DNA from: G963677085 sp963677085
GTDB taxonomy: Bacteria > Planctomycetota > Planctomycetia > Pirellulales > Thermoguttaceae
Assembly: GCA_963677085.2 (NCBI GenBank)
Contig: CAXXFH010000006.1
Span: 620,001 to 684,000 of the forward strand
Reading direction: 5' to 3'
Length of the DNA: 64,000 bases
Positions 45,468 through 54,759 of the stretch are shown here, in pieces. A model generated the notes under the pieces. That model was not told the DNA's origin and did not search any database. It worked only from the letters and a program-made list of their open reading frames with translations. The number at the start of each line of letters is the position of its first letter. The stretch's first letter is position 1. The translations under genes were made by a program, and so were the position numbers.

Positions 45468-46616
45468 CTACACCGCGGCGCTGGCTTCCAGCAGTTCGCC
45501 CGCCGGTTCGGGGCGATCGGGCGCGGAGTCCAGAGGACCGTCCGCCCCGCGACGGCTGCCCGGGTAGAACAGTTCGATGGCGGCCAGGAATTGCCGCAGA
45601 TCGGGGCCGTCGTCCATTTGCGCGAGTTCCGTTTGGAACTTATGTCGCAGCTCGTAGCATTGGTGGCGTCCGTCGGGCCAGCGAACTACCAGGATATCGT
45701 TAATCTCGTTGAGCAGTTGATACACCCGGGCACGGGTGAGCCCCATCGTTCGCGCGGCCTGCCGCACGCTGGTAATCGGTCCGCTGATTCCCAAGCGATT
45801 CTCCGCCAAGCTGGCGATCTGTTGGGTGGCGTCGTTGCGTACCTGTTCGAGCAGGGGGAAGACGAAGTTTTCGGCGATCTCTGATTCGCTGGGGATGCCG
45901 GGAGTTTGCAGGGCGCGGCTGATCCACATCTGTACTTGGTCGATTCGCCGGGGGACGATCCGTACCATGAGGTGTTCCTGCATGCCCATGTTGGCCACCA
46001 GATTGTGTACGGCGTGGAAGACTTCAAGGATGGCGTGGACTCGTTTTTCGCCGTGAGTCTTCATCGCGCGGATCTCGGCCAGCGTCGAATCGGTGTAGTC
46101 GCCAAGCGTGGCGTTCCAGATTACCCGGGTCATGTTTTTCAGATTGGGAGCCAGCCGGCCCAGGGGTTCGTCGCCAAGGCCGTGTCGCACGATACTGCCG
46201 CGCCACTTGGCCCAAACGACTTCGGAGACCGTGGCCGGATCGAAGCCGCCCGCCGCCGGTGTGGAATCGCCGTTGGTCGACGTAACGAGGCCGTCGTCTT
46301 GCGGGGTGATCAACTCGGTGGGCAGTTCGGCCGGATCGGTGTTGGCCGCTCGGGCGAGCAGTTTGACGAACGAGCAGATTTTCTTCTGGCCGATGCCCGG
46401 CGTGGCGGCCAATTCGCCAAAGGGGGTGGCGAGGAGGTCTTCGAGCGTGCGACTGAGCAAGGCCAGCGGCAAGCGGCGATCGGTGGGCAGTGCCCAATAG
46501 GCCAGCGGTCGCTGGAGGTGGTCGGCATACTCGTCCGAAGTCAGGATCTTGCGAAGACTTTCAAAGCGGCCAATCAACTGGAGTTCTTCAACGGATGAAG
46601 TCTTGCCGAATTTCAT
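45468..46616 (-). CDS. planctomycete HhH/HTH protein of unknown function
   Basis: 382 residues from the ATG at 46616; the longer frame upstream runs through spacer. Not a family I can name. Three parts look like DNA-binding modules: a helix-hairpin-helix near residues 50-80 (LLATPFGELAATPGIGQKKI) like the RNA polymerase alpha C-terminal domain; a second similar unit near 150-205 (LKNMTRVIWNATLGDYTDST, then EIRAMKTHGEKRVHAILEV); and near 290 an HTH resembling sigma region 4 (VRQAARTMGLTRARVYQLLN). A transcription regulator or nucleoid protein is plausible. No signal peptide or membrane segment is seen. Confidence 0.75.
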   Translation of the reverse strand: MKFGKTSSVEELQLIGRFESLRKILTSDEYADHLQRPLAYWALPTDRRLPLALLSRTLEDLLATPFGELAATPGIGQKKICSFVKLLARAANTDPAELPTELITPQDDGLVTSTNGDSTPAAGGFDPATVSEVVWAKWRGSIVRHGLGDEPLGRLAPNLKNMTRVIWNATLGDYTDSTLAEIRAMKTHGEKRVHAILEVFHAVHNLVANMGMQEHLMVRIVPRRIDQVQMWISRALQTPGIPSESEIAENFVFPLLEQVRNDATQQIASLAENRLGISGPITSVRQAARTMGLTRARVYQLLNEINDILVVRWPDGRHQCYELRHKFQTELAQMDDGPDLRQFLAAIELFYPGSRRGADGPLDSAPDRPEPAGELLEASAAV

Positions 46617-47240
46617 TTTTCTATCGCTTGAGGGGGTAACTCTTGTGAGACGCCAGGGCGGGCCAAATATTACTGAGTTCCTCGTGGAGGGAGTCGCCAG
46701 CAGAATTCCCAACGACACACCGAAGCGGCGGTGGTCGCCTTCACTCTGCCTTAGACCGTATACAGGTGGGGAGCGATCGACCGCGTTGCCGCAAGAACAC
46801 CCACGGCCGCCGCGCCCGCCGCAAAAACCGCTTCTCATTCTCGCATCCCCACCGTTGGCGAGTCAAGCCTCCCGGCAAGGTTTTTTCGCCAGGAATGGGA
46901 AAAGCTTGCCAAAGCCGAACGGACCGTTGGGGATTCCCCCCAAAGGGTGTGGCGAAGGGGTGGCTTACGCAACGGTCTTGCCGGTTGCCGAGCAGCGAAT
47001 AGACAGAGACGGTGTGAGGCCTGCTCCGCGGCAGTCGCCGTCGGGCGTGAGATATACTTGGATACTCGACGATTGCGACGTCTTCGGGCGGGTTGACGAT
47101 CGTTGAAGTTGACGATACAGGTACACAGGGCGGCAGGGCCGCCAACCAAACAATGCTACCGCACCCAGGCAAGAAGCCGCTCCTGCTGGTCGCCAGACGT
47201 CGTAAAATAAACTCACAATCCTTGCCAACAGTGGCACAGC
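46617..47240. other. 624-base spacer with an R1 copy
   Basis: Divergent promoters for the flanking genes are expected but no clear -35/-10 pair was found. The only repeat recognised is R1 at 47123-47193. Open frames here have no recognisable content. Confidence 0.55.
47123..47193 (+). repeat. R1 repeat
   Basis: ACACAGGGCGGCAGGGCCGC, CAACCAAACAATGCTACCGC, ACCCAGGCAAGAAGCCGCTC, CTGCTGGTCGCC. It lies about 50 bases before the zinc-ribbon gene. Confidence 0.75.
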
Positions 47241-47702
47241 ATGACCACGGCCCAAGACATCGAAAAAATCGTCTGCCCTTGCTGCGTGGCGGTGATCGAC
47301 GTGCAGGACAACTTTTGTCGCTACTGCGGCGCTGCGCTGAATGAAGCGCCAGTACCGGTCGACAAGGCCGCTGGGGTACCTTCCGAGGTTGTGCCGTCGA
47401 ACGGATTGTCCTATACGCCGTCGACCGCGCCGGCTGCCAACTTGCCGATCCAAGGCACGGGGCTAAGCAATTGGATGCAGAGTCGCACGGCCGTTCTCTT
47501 GGCCCTGTTCGTGGTGCTCGGGCCGTTGGCCATTCCCATGCTCTGGCGCAGCGATCGCTTCTCGACAGCCGCCAAGATCGTGTTGACCGTCTTGGTGCTG
47601 GTGCTCACCGTGGTCGTCGTGTGGTTGATCGGCTACGTGCTGTCGGTCTACATCCTCGAACCGATCCGCCAACTGCACGAACAGATGCAGGAGATGAGGT
47701 AG
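47241..47702 (+). CDS. zinc-ribbon membrane protein, hypothetical
   Basis: 153 residues. The N-terminus is a zinc ribbon with two CxxC pairs (CPCC, then CRYC; residues 12-29). A proline/alanine linker follows, then two membrane helices (about 82-98 and 110-135: IVLTVLVLVLTVVVVWLIGY). Similar in plan to the 99-residue protein at 57849. Function unknown; a small membrane protein with a cytoplasmic metal knuckle. Confidence 0.75.
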   Translation: MTTAQDIEKIVCPCCVAVIDVQDNFCRYCGAALNEAPVPVDKAAGVPSEVVPSNGLSYTPSTAPAANLPIQGTGLSNWMQSRTAVLLALFVVLGPLAIPMLWRSDRFSTAAKIVLTVLVLVLTVVVVWLIGYVLSVYILEPIRQLHEQMQEMR

Positions 47703-47755
47703 GAGTTAGGGGGGGATTGTCAGCCGCTCGCGGCTTTGCAGCCCAGCATCCCGCT

Positions 47756-48154
47756 TCAATGGAATCGCTTCTTCCTTACGGCCACGATCGAGCAGACGGC
47801 CGCACCGCCGATTGCTCCGCAGTTGGCAGAGAAAGCCAGTTGAAGATCGGTGGCGGTGACGGTCGAGGCGTCCAAGGGCATTGGTTGAATCCAGCCTGCG
47901 AAGATTGCGCCCAAACTGACGATCGCCGCGCCGAGAATCGCCCCCAGCACGATATCGCCCGACTGCGGTTCGAGGCGCGCACGAACCGCGAAGGCTACCA
48001 ACACACCGGCCGAAACGCCCAGAGCCAGCACGATCTGTACGGCGCACGTTCCCCCCAACCGCCCCAGACAGAAGAACAACGTGCCCAAGGCGAGCGTCAA
48101 TAGCAGCCATTGCAGGCCGTGGCGTAGGATGGTCATTCCGTGGGAGCGAATCAT
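47756..48154 (-). CDS. small membrane protein, hypothetical
   Basis: 132 residues, or 126 if the ATG at 48136 is used; neither start has a ribosome site. Four hydrophobic stretches are seen (LLLTLALGTLFFCLG, IVLALGVSAGVLVAFAV, IVLGAILGAAIVSLGAIFAG, AIGGAAVCSIVAV). Convergent with the zinc-ribbon gene, with a P4 palindrome (AGCCGCTCGCGGCT, 47722-47735) between the two stops. No family recognised. Confidence 0.6.
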   Translation of the reverse strand: MIRSHGMTILRHGLQWLLLTLALGTLFFCLGRLGGTCAVQIVLALGVSAGVLVAFAVRARLEPQSGDIVLGAILGAAIVSLGAIFAGWIQPMPLDASTVTATDLQLAFSANCGAIGGAAVCSIVAVRKKRFH

Positions 48155-48184
48155 CGTTGGGAAATCGTTTCTTTAGTCGGATTT

Positions 48185-48251
48185 GTGTGCCACTGGCTCT
48201 GCCAGTGCGAAGTTCTCTGCGGAAAAAACACTGGCAGAGCCAGTGGCACAC
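48185..48251. repeat. inverted pair of P1 palindromes
   Basis: CACTGGCTCTGCCAGTG (48191-48207) and CACTGGCAGAGCCAGTG (48229-48245), flanked outside by GTGTGC and GCACAC so that the whole 67 bases is itself palindromic. Confidence 0.85.
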
Positions 48252-48267
48252 ACGAAGTCAAGGGTGG

Positions 48268-49611
48268 TCAACCTCCACAGGCGGTGCGACGGACCATGGC
48301 CATCGTGTCGGCAAAGTGGCGGCGTACTCGGGTCATGGCTTCGTTGAGGTAGTTCTTTGCCGCGTCGTAATCGGCATGGATTTCCATCAATCGATCGGCG
48401 ATCTGGCTGCCCTCGGTCTCGTCGATCTCGAAGACCCAGCGGTCGACGCCGATATCGTAGTACATCTGCCCTTTGATCGTATCTTCCGGCTGGCGCACGT
48501 AGAAGCAGGGCGTGCCGAACGCCGCAGCGATGATCGGCGAATGGCATTCCATGCTGATCACCGTGTGTGCCCGTTTGTAGATCGAACCGGCCTCGTCCGG
48601 CAGCCAGTAGGTCTTTCGGGCGACGACGTTTTTCTTTACGTCGTCGGGCAACGGGTCGACGACCAGCGGCCCGATGATGTCGAGCTGATAGGTCATCTCC
48701 GGGCAGACGAACACTTTCAGACCGGTTTGTCGCACCCAACGGATGATCGTCGCGCGGAGCTTGGCGTGGTCCTGTTCGGCGTACTTGGCATTATGGGTTT
48801 CGACGTGCTGGATTCGCTCGTCCGACCAGTTGACCTTGCGGATCTTGTGGTAGGGCGTGTAGCGCAACCGCGGTACGACGCAAATGAATTTCCGCTCTTC
48901 AAGCCCGTGGGCCTTGAGGTAAGCCAAGCCTTTTTCGTCGTCGAGCAGGTCGATGGCGAAGGTCCCATCGGGCGCGAAACCGGTTGCCGGTTGCGTGATG
49001 CCGGCCTTCTTGAGATTTTCCAGCGAATGGGTCTCACGGGTGAACACGAACGAGGCGGCGCCGAGCAGGTCGCGCAGCTTGTCGTCGATGTCTTGGATCG
49101 TGGTGCCGTAGATGCCAAACGGTTTGGTCGTTTGCCGACGAAAGTGTTCGAGATCGCGCCGCGCGACGACCGAGGGACCCGAGCCGTGCAACAGCAGGTC
49201 GGCTCGATCCAAGGCGACTTTCAGTTCTTCGGTGGTGGGTTTTCCCTGGCGATCGTAACGGCCGAGGACGACCTTCATCTTGGGAAACCGCCGCTCGAGC
49301 ATCGGTTCTACGCCGCGGTCGTAGGAGTTCGGCCAGTAGAGGATTTCGGCCTCGGGGAGATGCTGCTCCAGCAACGCCAGCACGCCCGGCGAATGGCTGA
49401 TGTCGCCGATGTTGACCGTCTGCCAGCCGGACCGCAGCAGGACGACCGGCTGCCTTGACGCCGTCTTCTCATTGGCTCTTACAGGCAGCAACCCGGGGAT
49501 CGTCGCACCGGCCAAGGCCCCGGCCGAAGCCGCCAACATTTGGCGACGCGATAGGTGACGACATGGCGAAGCAGCGTTTTGGGCAGGAGCGTTTCCGCGC
49601 GTGTGGGGCAT
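48268..49611 (-). CDS. Tat-exported polysaccharide pyruvyl transferase-like protein
   Basis: 447 residues. A twin-arginine signal is clear (SRRQMLAASAGALAGATIPG, about 21-40). The rest matches the polysaccharide pyruvyl transferase family: NIGDISHSPGVLALLE early, LLLHGSGPSVVARRDLEHF in the middle and a late TVISMECHSPIIAAAFGTPC. These enzymes normally work in the cytoplasm with phosphoenolpyruvate, so export is odd. It may have a different role outside the cell. Confidence 0.82.
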   Translation of the reverse strand: MPHTRGNAPAQNAASPCRHLSRRQMLAASAGALAGATIPGLLPVRANEKTASRQPVVLLRSGWQTVNIGDISHSPGVLALLEQHLPEAEILYWPNSYDRGVEPMLERRFPKMKVVLGRYDRQGKPTTEELKVALDRADLLLHGSGPSVVARRDLEHFRRQTTKPFGIYGTTIQDIDDKLRDLLGAASFVFTRETHSLENLKKAGITQPATGFAPDGTFAIDLLDDEKGLAYLKAHGLEERKFICVVPRLRYTPYHKIRKVNWSDERIQHVETHNAKYAEQDHAKLRATIIRWVRQTGLKVFVCPEMTYQLDIIGPLVVDPLPDDVKKNVVARKTYWLPDEAGSIYKRAHTVISMECHSPIIAAAFGTPCFYVRQPEDTIKGQMYYDIGVDRWVFEIDETEGSQIADRLMEIHADYDAAKNYLNEAMTRVRRHFADTMAMVRRTACGG

Positions 49612-50012
49612 GACGATCTCTGTCGCTTTGGGTGACTACAAGGGGATTGAAGGAGATGTGACCAGAATACCTATTATTCCCTGGCAAGCGTTGGCATTTC
49701 AAGTTTCGCGTCGAAAAGAAGTCTCCCTTCTCTCTCTGGGGGGGCCGAGGGTGAGGAAATACAACCATCCGACGTTTTCCGTATCCGGTATTATCCGACG
49801 CGTACCCAACGACGATTGTGTTACCCGGGTACGTTGTCAACTCGAGTTGTGGGATGCCACGAGCAGTTTGCGTGCCCGTGACCGGCACTGGTTGACAAGC
49901 AGCTAGTGGCACCCAACCCGTCTTTTGGGACTGACAAGGCGCGAGAGGATCGGGTAGCGCGGGCCGCGACCAGCGGTCGCGGCGTTTTGTGGCCCCGGCG
50001 CGATCCAATCCG
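49612..50012. other. 401-base spacer with P1 and P2 palindromes
   Basis: A P1 variant (CACTGGTTGACAAGCAGC continuing to 49908) starts at 49886 and a perfect P2 palindrome CCGCGACCAGCGGTCGCGG lies at 49964-49982. No gene is supported. Confidence 0.6.
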
Positions 50013-50759
50013 TCAGAACTCCAACGCCAGCAGATCCGCGCCCAGTTCCGTGCGAGGAAAAATTGCTCGGGCGGTGTCCAACCCGATCGGGTCGTCGGCC
50101 TCCGAAAGTGGGTTCAGATGCACGAGCACGAGCCGGTCGACACCTGCGGCCCGGGCGAGTTGGGCCACCGGCGTGGTGCAACTGTGGCCCGTCTTTTCGG
50201 CCCAATCGGCCTGGCTGTCGTCGAAGTAGCATTCGTGGATCAGAAGGTTTACGCCGCGAATCTTCTCCAGGTACGTGGCATCGAGCGAAGCCGTGGTGTC
50301 GGTTACATAGGCCATCGAGTGGCCCGGCCAGTCGAGTCGGAAACCGAGCGAGCCGCCTGCGTGTTTCAAGGGGAAATGCGTGAGCCGCCCGCCCTCGGGC
50401 AGTGCAACCGGCTGGTCGGCGACCAACGGCTGCGTTTCGTACGGAGGCTTGATCGGGAAAAGATGCTCGGAGAAGAGATGCTCGTCGATGGCCGCCAGTT
50501 TCTCGGCTTCGCCATGCACGGTGATACGGTCCAACGGATGTACGCCGTTGACGTCGAGCAAGAAGGTCAGCCCGACGATGTGGTCCAAATGCGCATGGGT
50601 AAGGAAGATATCGAGCGTGGGCCGTGTCAGATACTTCGTCGCACGAAACAGGGCCGTACCGGCGTCGAGCATGATGCCCAACTCGGGCAGCAACAGACAA
50701 GGCGTGTGTCTTCGTTCGTTCGGATGGTAGCCGGTGGTGCCGAGCAGGAGGAGTTTCAT
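50013..50759 (-). CDS. MBL-fold metallo-hydrolase (RNase Z-like)
   Basis: 248 residues from the ATG at 50759; an upstream ATG adds ten residues of low likelihood. The zinc motif HAHLDH (about 68-73) and later HECYFDD and HLNP ligands place it in the metallo-beta-lactamase fold of the RNase Z / arylsulfatase-like type. It opens with MKLLLLGTTGYHPNERRHT and LLLPELGIMLDAGTALFRA, typical of this group. Cytoplasmic hydrolase; substrate unknown. Confidence 0.88.
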   Translation of the reverse strand: MKLLLLGTTGYHPNERRHTPCLLLPELGIMLDAGTALFRATKYLTRPTLDIFLTHAHLDHIVGLTFLLDVNGVHPLDRITVHGEAEKLAAIDEHLFSEHLFPIKPPYETQPLVADQPVALPEGGRLTHFPLKHAGGSLGFRLDWPGHSMAYVTDTTASLDATYLEKIRGVNLLIHECYFDDSQADWAEKTGHSCTTPVAQLARAAGVDRLVLVHLNPLSEADDPIGLDTARAIFPRTELGADLLALEF

Positions 50760-51141
50760 GGTGAGGCGACGAGAGGATGAATATCGCATGCCAGTGGCTG
50801 CTTGTCAGCCAGTGTGAGCGGCATTGGGTTATGGGTGGCGCGGGTGGCACCGATGATTTTGCGGAATCGGTGCCATTCTTATTTCGGTCCGAAACGCAAA
50901 ATCGTCGGTGTTGCCATCGGCAACGAGAGGATCGTGTCCTAGGCCGATACGCCGTCGGGCGAATCCTCTTGTGAGTGTGTCACCCCGACGTTTTCCCGGT
51001 GACACGATTGGGAAATGCCAAACCAAAGAACGGGAAAACATCGGGGCTACCCCCGATGACGGTTTCTTATCCTACAACATCCGCTGCGGTTTGTCTCGTT
51101 GGGCGCGACCAGCGGTCGCGGTTTTATGGAAGAGGCTTCTT
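50760..51141. other. 382-base spacer with P1, R5 and P2 repeats
   Basis: P1 palindrome at 50792-50814, R5 copy 2 at 50846-50895 (which forms its own hairpin GGCACCGAT / ATCGGTGCC), and a perfect P2 palindrome CGCGACCAGCGGTCGCG at 51104-51120. No gene is supported. Confidence 0.65.
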
Positions 51142-54100
51142 CTATTGCGACGACCGAAACAGCCCGTTGAGCCCCTTGCGTAGTTCGTCTTCGATTACGT
51201 TGCCTACGGCCTTTTCGATGAACTGCCGGCTTTGGCGGTCCATTTCCCGGCGGTCGAGCTTCGGCTTGCTGAGCGTTCCGGCCACAGGCAGACGGATCGT
51301 CTGATCGCGCATCGCCGAGGCCACCACCGTGTTGTCCTTGCCGAGCCACTTCGGCGGCACGGGCATCTCGGCCATCAGAGCCAACGTCTGATCGAAACCC
51401 ACCGAGCCGTAAGTGCGGATCGTCAGGTCCGGAAAAACCAACTCCAGGTTCTGGTGATACACCCGACCGTCGACCATCCGAAACGGCACGACCGATTCCT
51501 GCTTCAGCTTGGCGGGCGCGACGTTGCCGAGCAAGACCGAAAACTCCTGGACCAACGGGCCGGGACCGACTTCGACCGAGTGGATAATGAACCGTCCGGC
51601 CACATCTCCCTTGGCCGGATCGTCCAACGGCACGCGACAACCTTCCAGTTCAATCGAAAAGGCACCCTGGGCCGAGGTGACGTCGGCCAACACCGGCGCG
51701 ATGTACTTCAAAAACGCATCACACATCTTCGGCGAGATCTGCACTTGGCTCACCAACGGACCGGCCGGCATGGTCAACTCTTTCGATGGGCTGTCCAGAT
51801 GCACCGTTGGCGCCAAATGCATGCGGCCTTGGCTCACGTTGAGATCCACCGGCTCGATACGCAGCAGGCCGCCGTCGAGCACCGTCTTCACCTGGGCGGG
51901 GCCGATTTGAAAACCATAGACGTTGGCAGATTGCCAATCGATCGCCACGCGTCCGGTGCCGGTCACCACGTCGAACGGTCCTGCGTAGGAAATCGGGCTG
52001 CTCGCGCGTCCGGTAACCTGAACCTCTTGGCCCACGTAAGGTCGAAGCATGGCCAAAACACGCGGCCAGTCGTAGGTTAGTTGGCCTCGGACGTCCACCG
52101 GCGCCGTCTCCGAGCCGGGTACCACTTGGGCCGTGGCGCTAAGCCCGGCGGTGGCCGAGGTCAACTCGGCCTTCTCCAACAACAGCAGTCGGTCGCCATG
52201 GGTGTAACTGCCCTGGGCGACGAGCTGTACGGCCGGTTCCTGGAACTGCTCGCCCGCGGAGTTGGCAAACGCGAGGTTCGTCACGTTGGCCCCCAGTTGG
52301 CCTTCGATCGTGTCGTCGTGTTGTTTAAGGACCAGGGCACCGTCGAGATGCCCGGCCACCTGCCAGGAAGCCGGTTGGTTCGGGTCGACAAACCAACGGC
52401 TCAAGCGGCTGAGGTTGGCTTGCAGTTTGACCGTGCCCGAGGCTTGTGGTCCCTCGCCGGGCTGCTGAGCCATGGCCACCACGACCTCTTGGGCCTGGGC
52501 CGCTAGCGTGCTGCTGGTAAGCTGGGCCGGGCCGACCGTGATTCGACGCGAGGAGCCATCCCACGTAGCGTTGGCTGTAAGCTCGGCACCGGGTTCGTCG
52601 ATTACGAGCGACGACGTTTGCACGCGAAACGGTCCGACGGCCAGCCGTGCGTTGCGCACCGCGACGTTCGACATCGACCCATCGGCCTCGGCCGAAAGCG
52701 TGTAGGCGCCCGTGGCTTGCCAGGTGGAGACATCCATGAAGACCGCTAACCTCGGCCGCCAGTTTTCGAACTGGCCTTTGACCGCCAGGGTGACCGGCCA
52801 CACAGTGGTTTTGTTTACCTCGCCGACGGGTTGCGCCAACTGGGCCTTGATGCTGTCGACGGCGGTGTTGATTTCCAGCGAGACTTTGTCGATCCGCGTG
52901 TCGTCGGCCAGATCGCTCAGCCCGGCGGCCGAGAAGAAGGCCACCACGTTGCGCTCGGTCAACTGGGGTTTTTCTGGGAGTTGGACGACGAGGTCGGTCA
53001 GTTGTAGCTCGAGGTCGGTCTCGAATGGTCTGGGAGCTGCCTGCTGCGGCGCACCGCGTTTGAAGCTGAAGTAGCCGCGACCGTCGCCCGAGAGGGTCAC
53101 GCCCTGAAGATCGATGAACTTGCCCAACTCGCGCGAGAGTTGATCGAGGCTGAAGTTGAGCGAAGCGGCCAGATTGTCGAGCGTGCCGGCCGCGTGCAAC
53201 TTCAAGAAGTTCGAGTTACACTTCAGGTCGTCGACCACGGGCCCGGTGGCCGCGTCGTGGGCTGTAAGCGTAAGGTTTATCGGTTGTTGCCAGGCGATTT
53301 GTGTGCCTTGATGCGTGGCCACCACGTCGGACGTGGTCAGGTGGCCCTGCCACTGCATGTGCTGCGGATCGTCGGGGTTGGGCTGGCTGGCCAGTTCAAG
53401 GGTCAGTTGGGCCGAGGTCACGTTGAGCCCCTCGCGGATGTGCAGCGTCTCGGGCAGCATTTGCGCAACGTGGGCCAGGTCGAGCCGGCCGTTGACGTTC
53501 ACCGCCTGCCGCAAGGCGGCGGTCCAATCACCGGCCAGGTCTTCTGCGAGGTTGAGCCTGCCCGAGGCGGTCAATTGGCCTACGTCGCACAGCAGTTGCA
53601 CGTTGCGGAGTTCGACCAGATCGCCCTGCTGCGCGGCGGCACCGGTGAGCTGCAACGCGTCGAGATGTACGCGGTCGTTACCCAGCGCCGGCGTAGTCAG
53701 CTCGAGACCGGAGGCCGTGACTTGGCCTTGGCCCGAAACGGTATCGCCGAAGTTCAACGTCACGTCGGCCGAGAGTCGTCCGTCGAGCCGTGTGCCGTCG
53801 ATGAATCGTGCTAGCAGAGGACGGAAGATGGCCAGCGGCATCGCGTCGGTCTTTAGAGCGAGTTGGCCGGAACTGGGCGTGTCGGCCGTGTCGGTAGAAG
53901 TGTCTGCGGTTGCCGGTGGAATGACCACCCGGGCGGCAAGCGGGACCGAGCGGTCCGGCTCGACTAGCGTGACGGCGGCGTCGACCAGCGTGGGTTGGGA
54001 TTCGTTGCCCGGCAACTCGACGTTTAGCGACAGCTTGTCGAGTTGCCACTGACGCGCGACCGACACGTCGTGAACGGTAACCGTGCCGTCGACGATGGTC

Positions 54101-54759
54101 AGCTTCAGTTGCACGCCCTGGCTGTCCGGATCGGCGGGTTCGGCCAGGTATTCGGCCAGCAGGTCTTCGAGGTTGCTGCCGTCGTCGCGCAGAACCAGAT
54201 CGAGTTTGGGTTGTTCGATTGTCACTTCGCCTAGCACGGCCAGGTTCATCAACAGCGTGGCCAGCGACCGATCGGTTTTCGCTCGGGGGAGACTCGCGAC
54301 CGAGTTGCCCTGGGAATCTTGAATCTCGACGTCCTCGACTACCACGGGCGATAACCAGCCGAGCGAGGCCGAGCCGATCGAAACCGAACCGTGCAGGTCG
54401 GCGGTGGCTGTGCCGACGATCCATCGCAGGATGCCCGAGTGGGCCACTAACGCCGGGGCGAACCACACGAGCAGCAGCACGCAGCCAAGGGGCATCAGCA
54501 GCCACCATCGCCGCCGGTAACGCAAGAGAAACGCGGCGCGGGGAGTGAGTTCGTCGGAGGCCATGTCTTTAGTGCGCGAGTCGCGGCGGGTGTTGCTGCC
54601 GGTGTTGGAGGGAGACGCCGTGGAGTCTTCGGACGTCGAATCTTCGATCTCCGAGAAGTCGATTTCCGAATCGGCCGTGGACATATCGCCATGAGGGCCG
54701 CCACCGTCGTTGCACGGAGATTGCTTCTTCGACCGGCGTCGTTGAGCACGTGAGGCCAT
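51142..54759 (-). CDS. large AsmA/TamB-like membrane protein
   Basis: 1205 residues from the ATG at 54759, which has GGAG eight bases upstream. A charged, Ser-rich cytoplasmic N-terminus (about 1-80) precedes one membrane helix (about 84-105, WWLLMPLGCVLLLVWFAPAL). The rest is a long beta-rich region of repeated AsmA-like pattern (for example GSVSIGSASLGWLSPVVVED, and later QLTASGRLNLAEDLAGDWT) ending in a DUF-type domain (VVPFRMVDGRVYHQNLELVF). AsmA-like proteins form lipid-conducting bridges across the periplasm; this one probably does the same. No partner gene is evident. Confidence 0.82.
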   Translation of the reverse strand: MASRAQRRRSKKQSPCNDGGGPHGDMSTADSEIDFSEIEDSTSEDSTASPSNTGSNTRRDSRTKDMASDELTPRAAFLLRYRRRWWLLMPLGCVLLLVWFAPALVAHSGILRWIVGTATADLHGSVSIGSASLGWLSPVVVEDVEIQDSQGNSVASLPRAKTDRSLATLLMNLAVLGEVTIEQPKLDLVLRDDGSNLEDLLAEYLAEPADPDSQGVQLKLTIVDGTVTVHDVSVARQWQLDKLSLNVELPGNESQPTLVDAAVTLVEPDRSVPLAARVVIPPATADTSTDTADTPSSGQLALKTDAMPLAIFRPLLARFIDGTRLDGRLSADVTLNFGDTVSGQGQVTASGLELTTPALGNDRVHLDALQLTGAAAQQGDLVELRNVQLLCDVGQLTASGRLNLAEDLAGDWTAALRQAVNVNGRLDLAHVAQMLPETLHIREGLNVTSAQLTLELASQPNPDDPQHMQWQGHLTTSDVVATHQGTQIAWQQPINLTLTAHDAATGPVVDDLKCNSNFLKLHAAGTLDNLAASLNFSLDQLSRELGKFIDLQGVTLSGDGRGYFSFKRGAPQQAAPRPFETDLELQLTDLVVQLPEKPQLTERNVVAFFSAAGLSDLADDTRIDKVSLEINTAVDSIKAQLAQPVGEVNKTTVWPVTLAVKGQFENWRPRLAVFMDVSTWQATGAYTLSAEADGSMSNVAVRNARLAVGPFRVQTSSLVIDEPGAELTANATWDGSSRRITVGPAQLTSSTLAAQAQEVVVAMAQQPGEGPQASGTVKLQANLSRLSRWFVDPNQPASWQVAGHLDGALVLKQHDDTIEGQLGANVTNLAFANSAGEQFQEPAVQLVAQGSYTHGDRLLLLEKAELTSATAGLSATAQVVPGSETAPVDVRGQLTYDWPRVLAMLRPYVGQEVQVTGRASSPISYAGPFDVVTGTGRVAIDWQSANVYGFQIGPAQVKTVLDGGLLRIEPVDLNVSQGRMHLAPTVHLDSPSKELTMPAGPLVSQVQISPKMCDAFLKYIAPVLADVTSAQGAFSIELEGCRVPLDDPAKGDVAGRFIIHSVEVGPGPLVQEFSVLLGNVAPAKLKQESVVPFRMVDGRVYHQNLELVFPDLTIRTYGSVGFDQTLALMAEMPVPPKWLGKDNTVVASAMRDQTIRLPVAGTLSKPKLDRREMDRQSRQFIEKAVGNVIEDELRKGLNGLFRSSQ

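Noticed and set aside
46549..47106. 185-codon plus-strand frame between the HhH/HTH gene and the zinc-ribbon gene
   Set aside because: It overlaps the start of the minus-strand gene, is rich in Pro and Arg, and has no domain.
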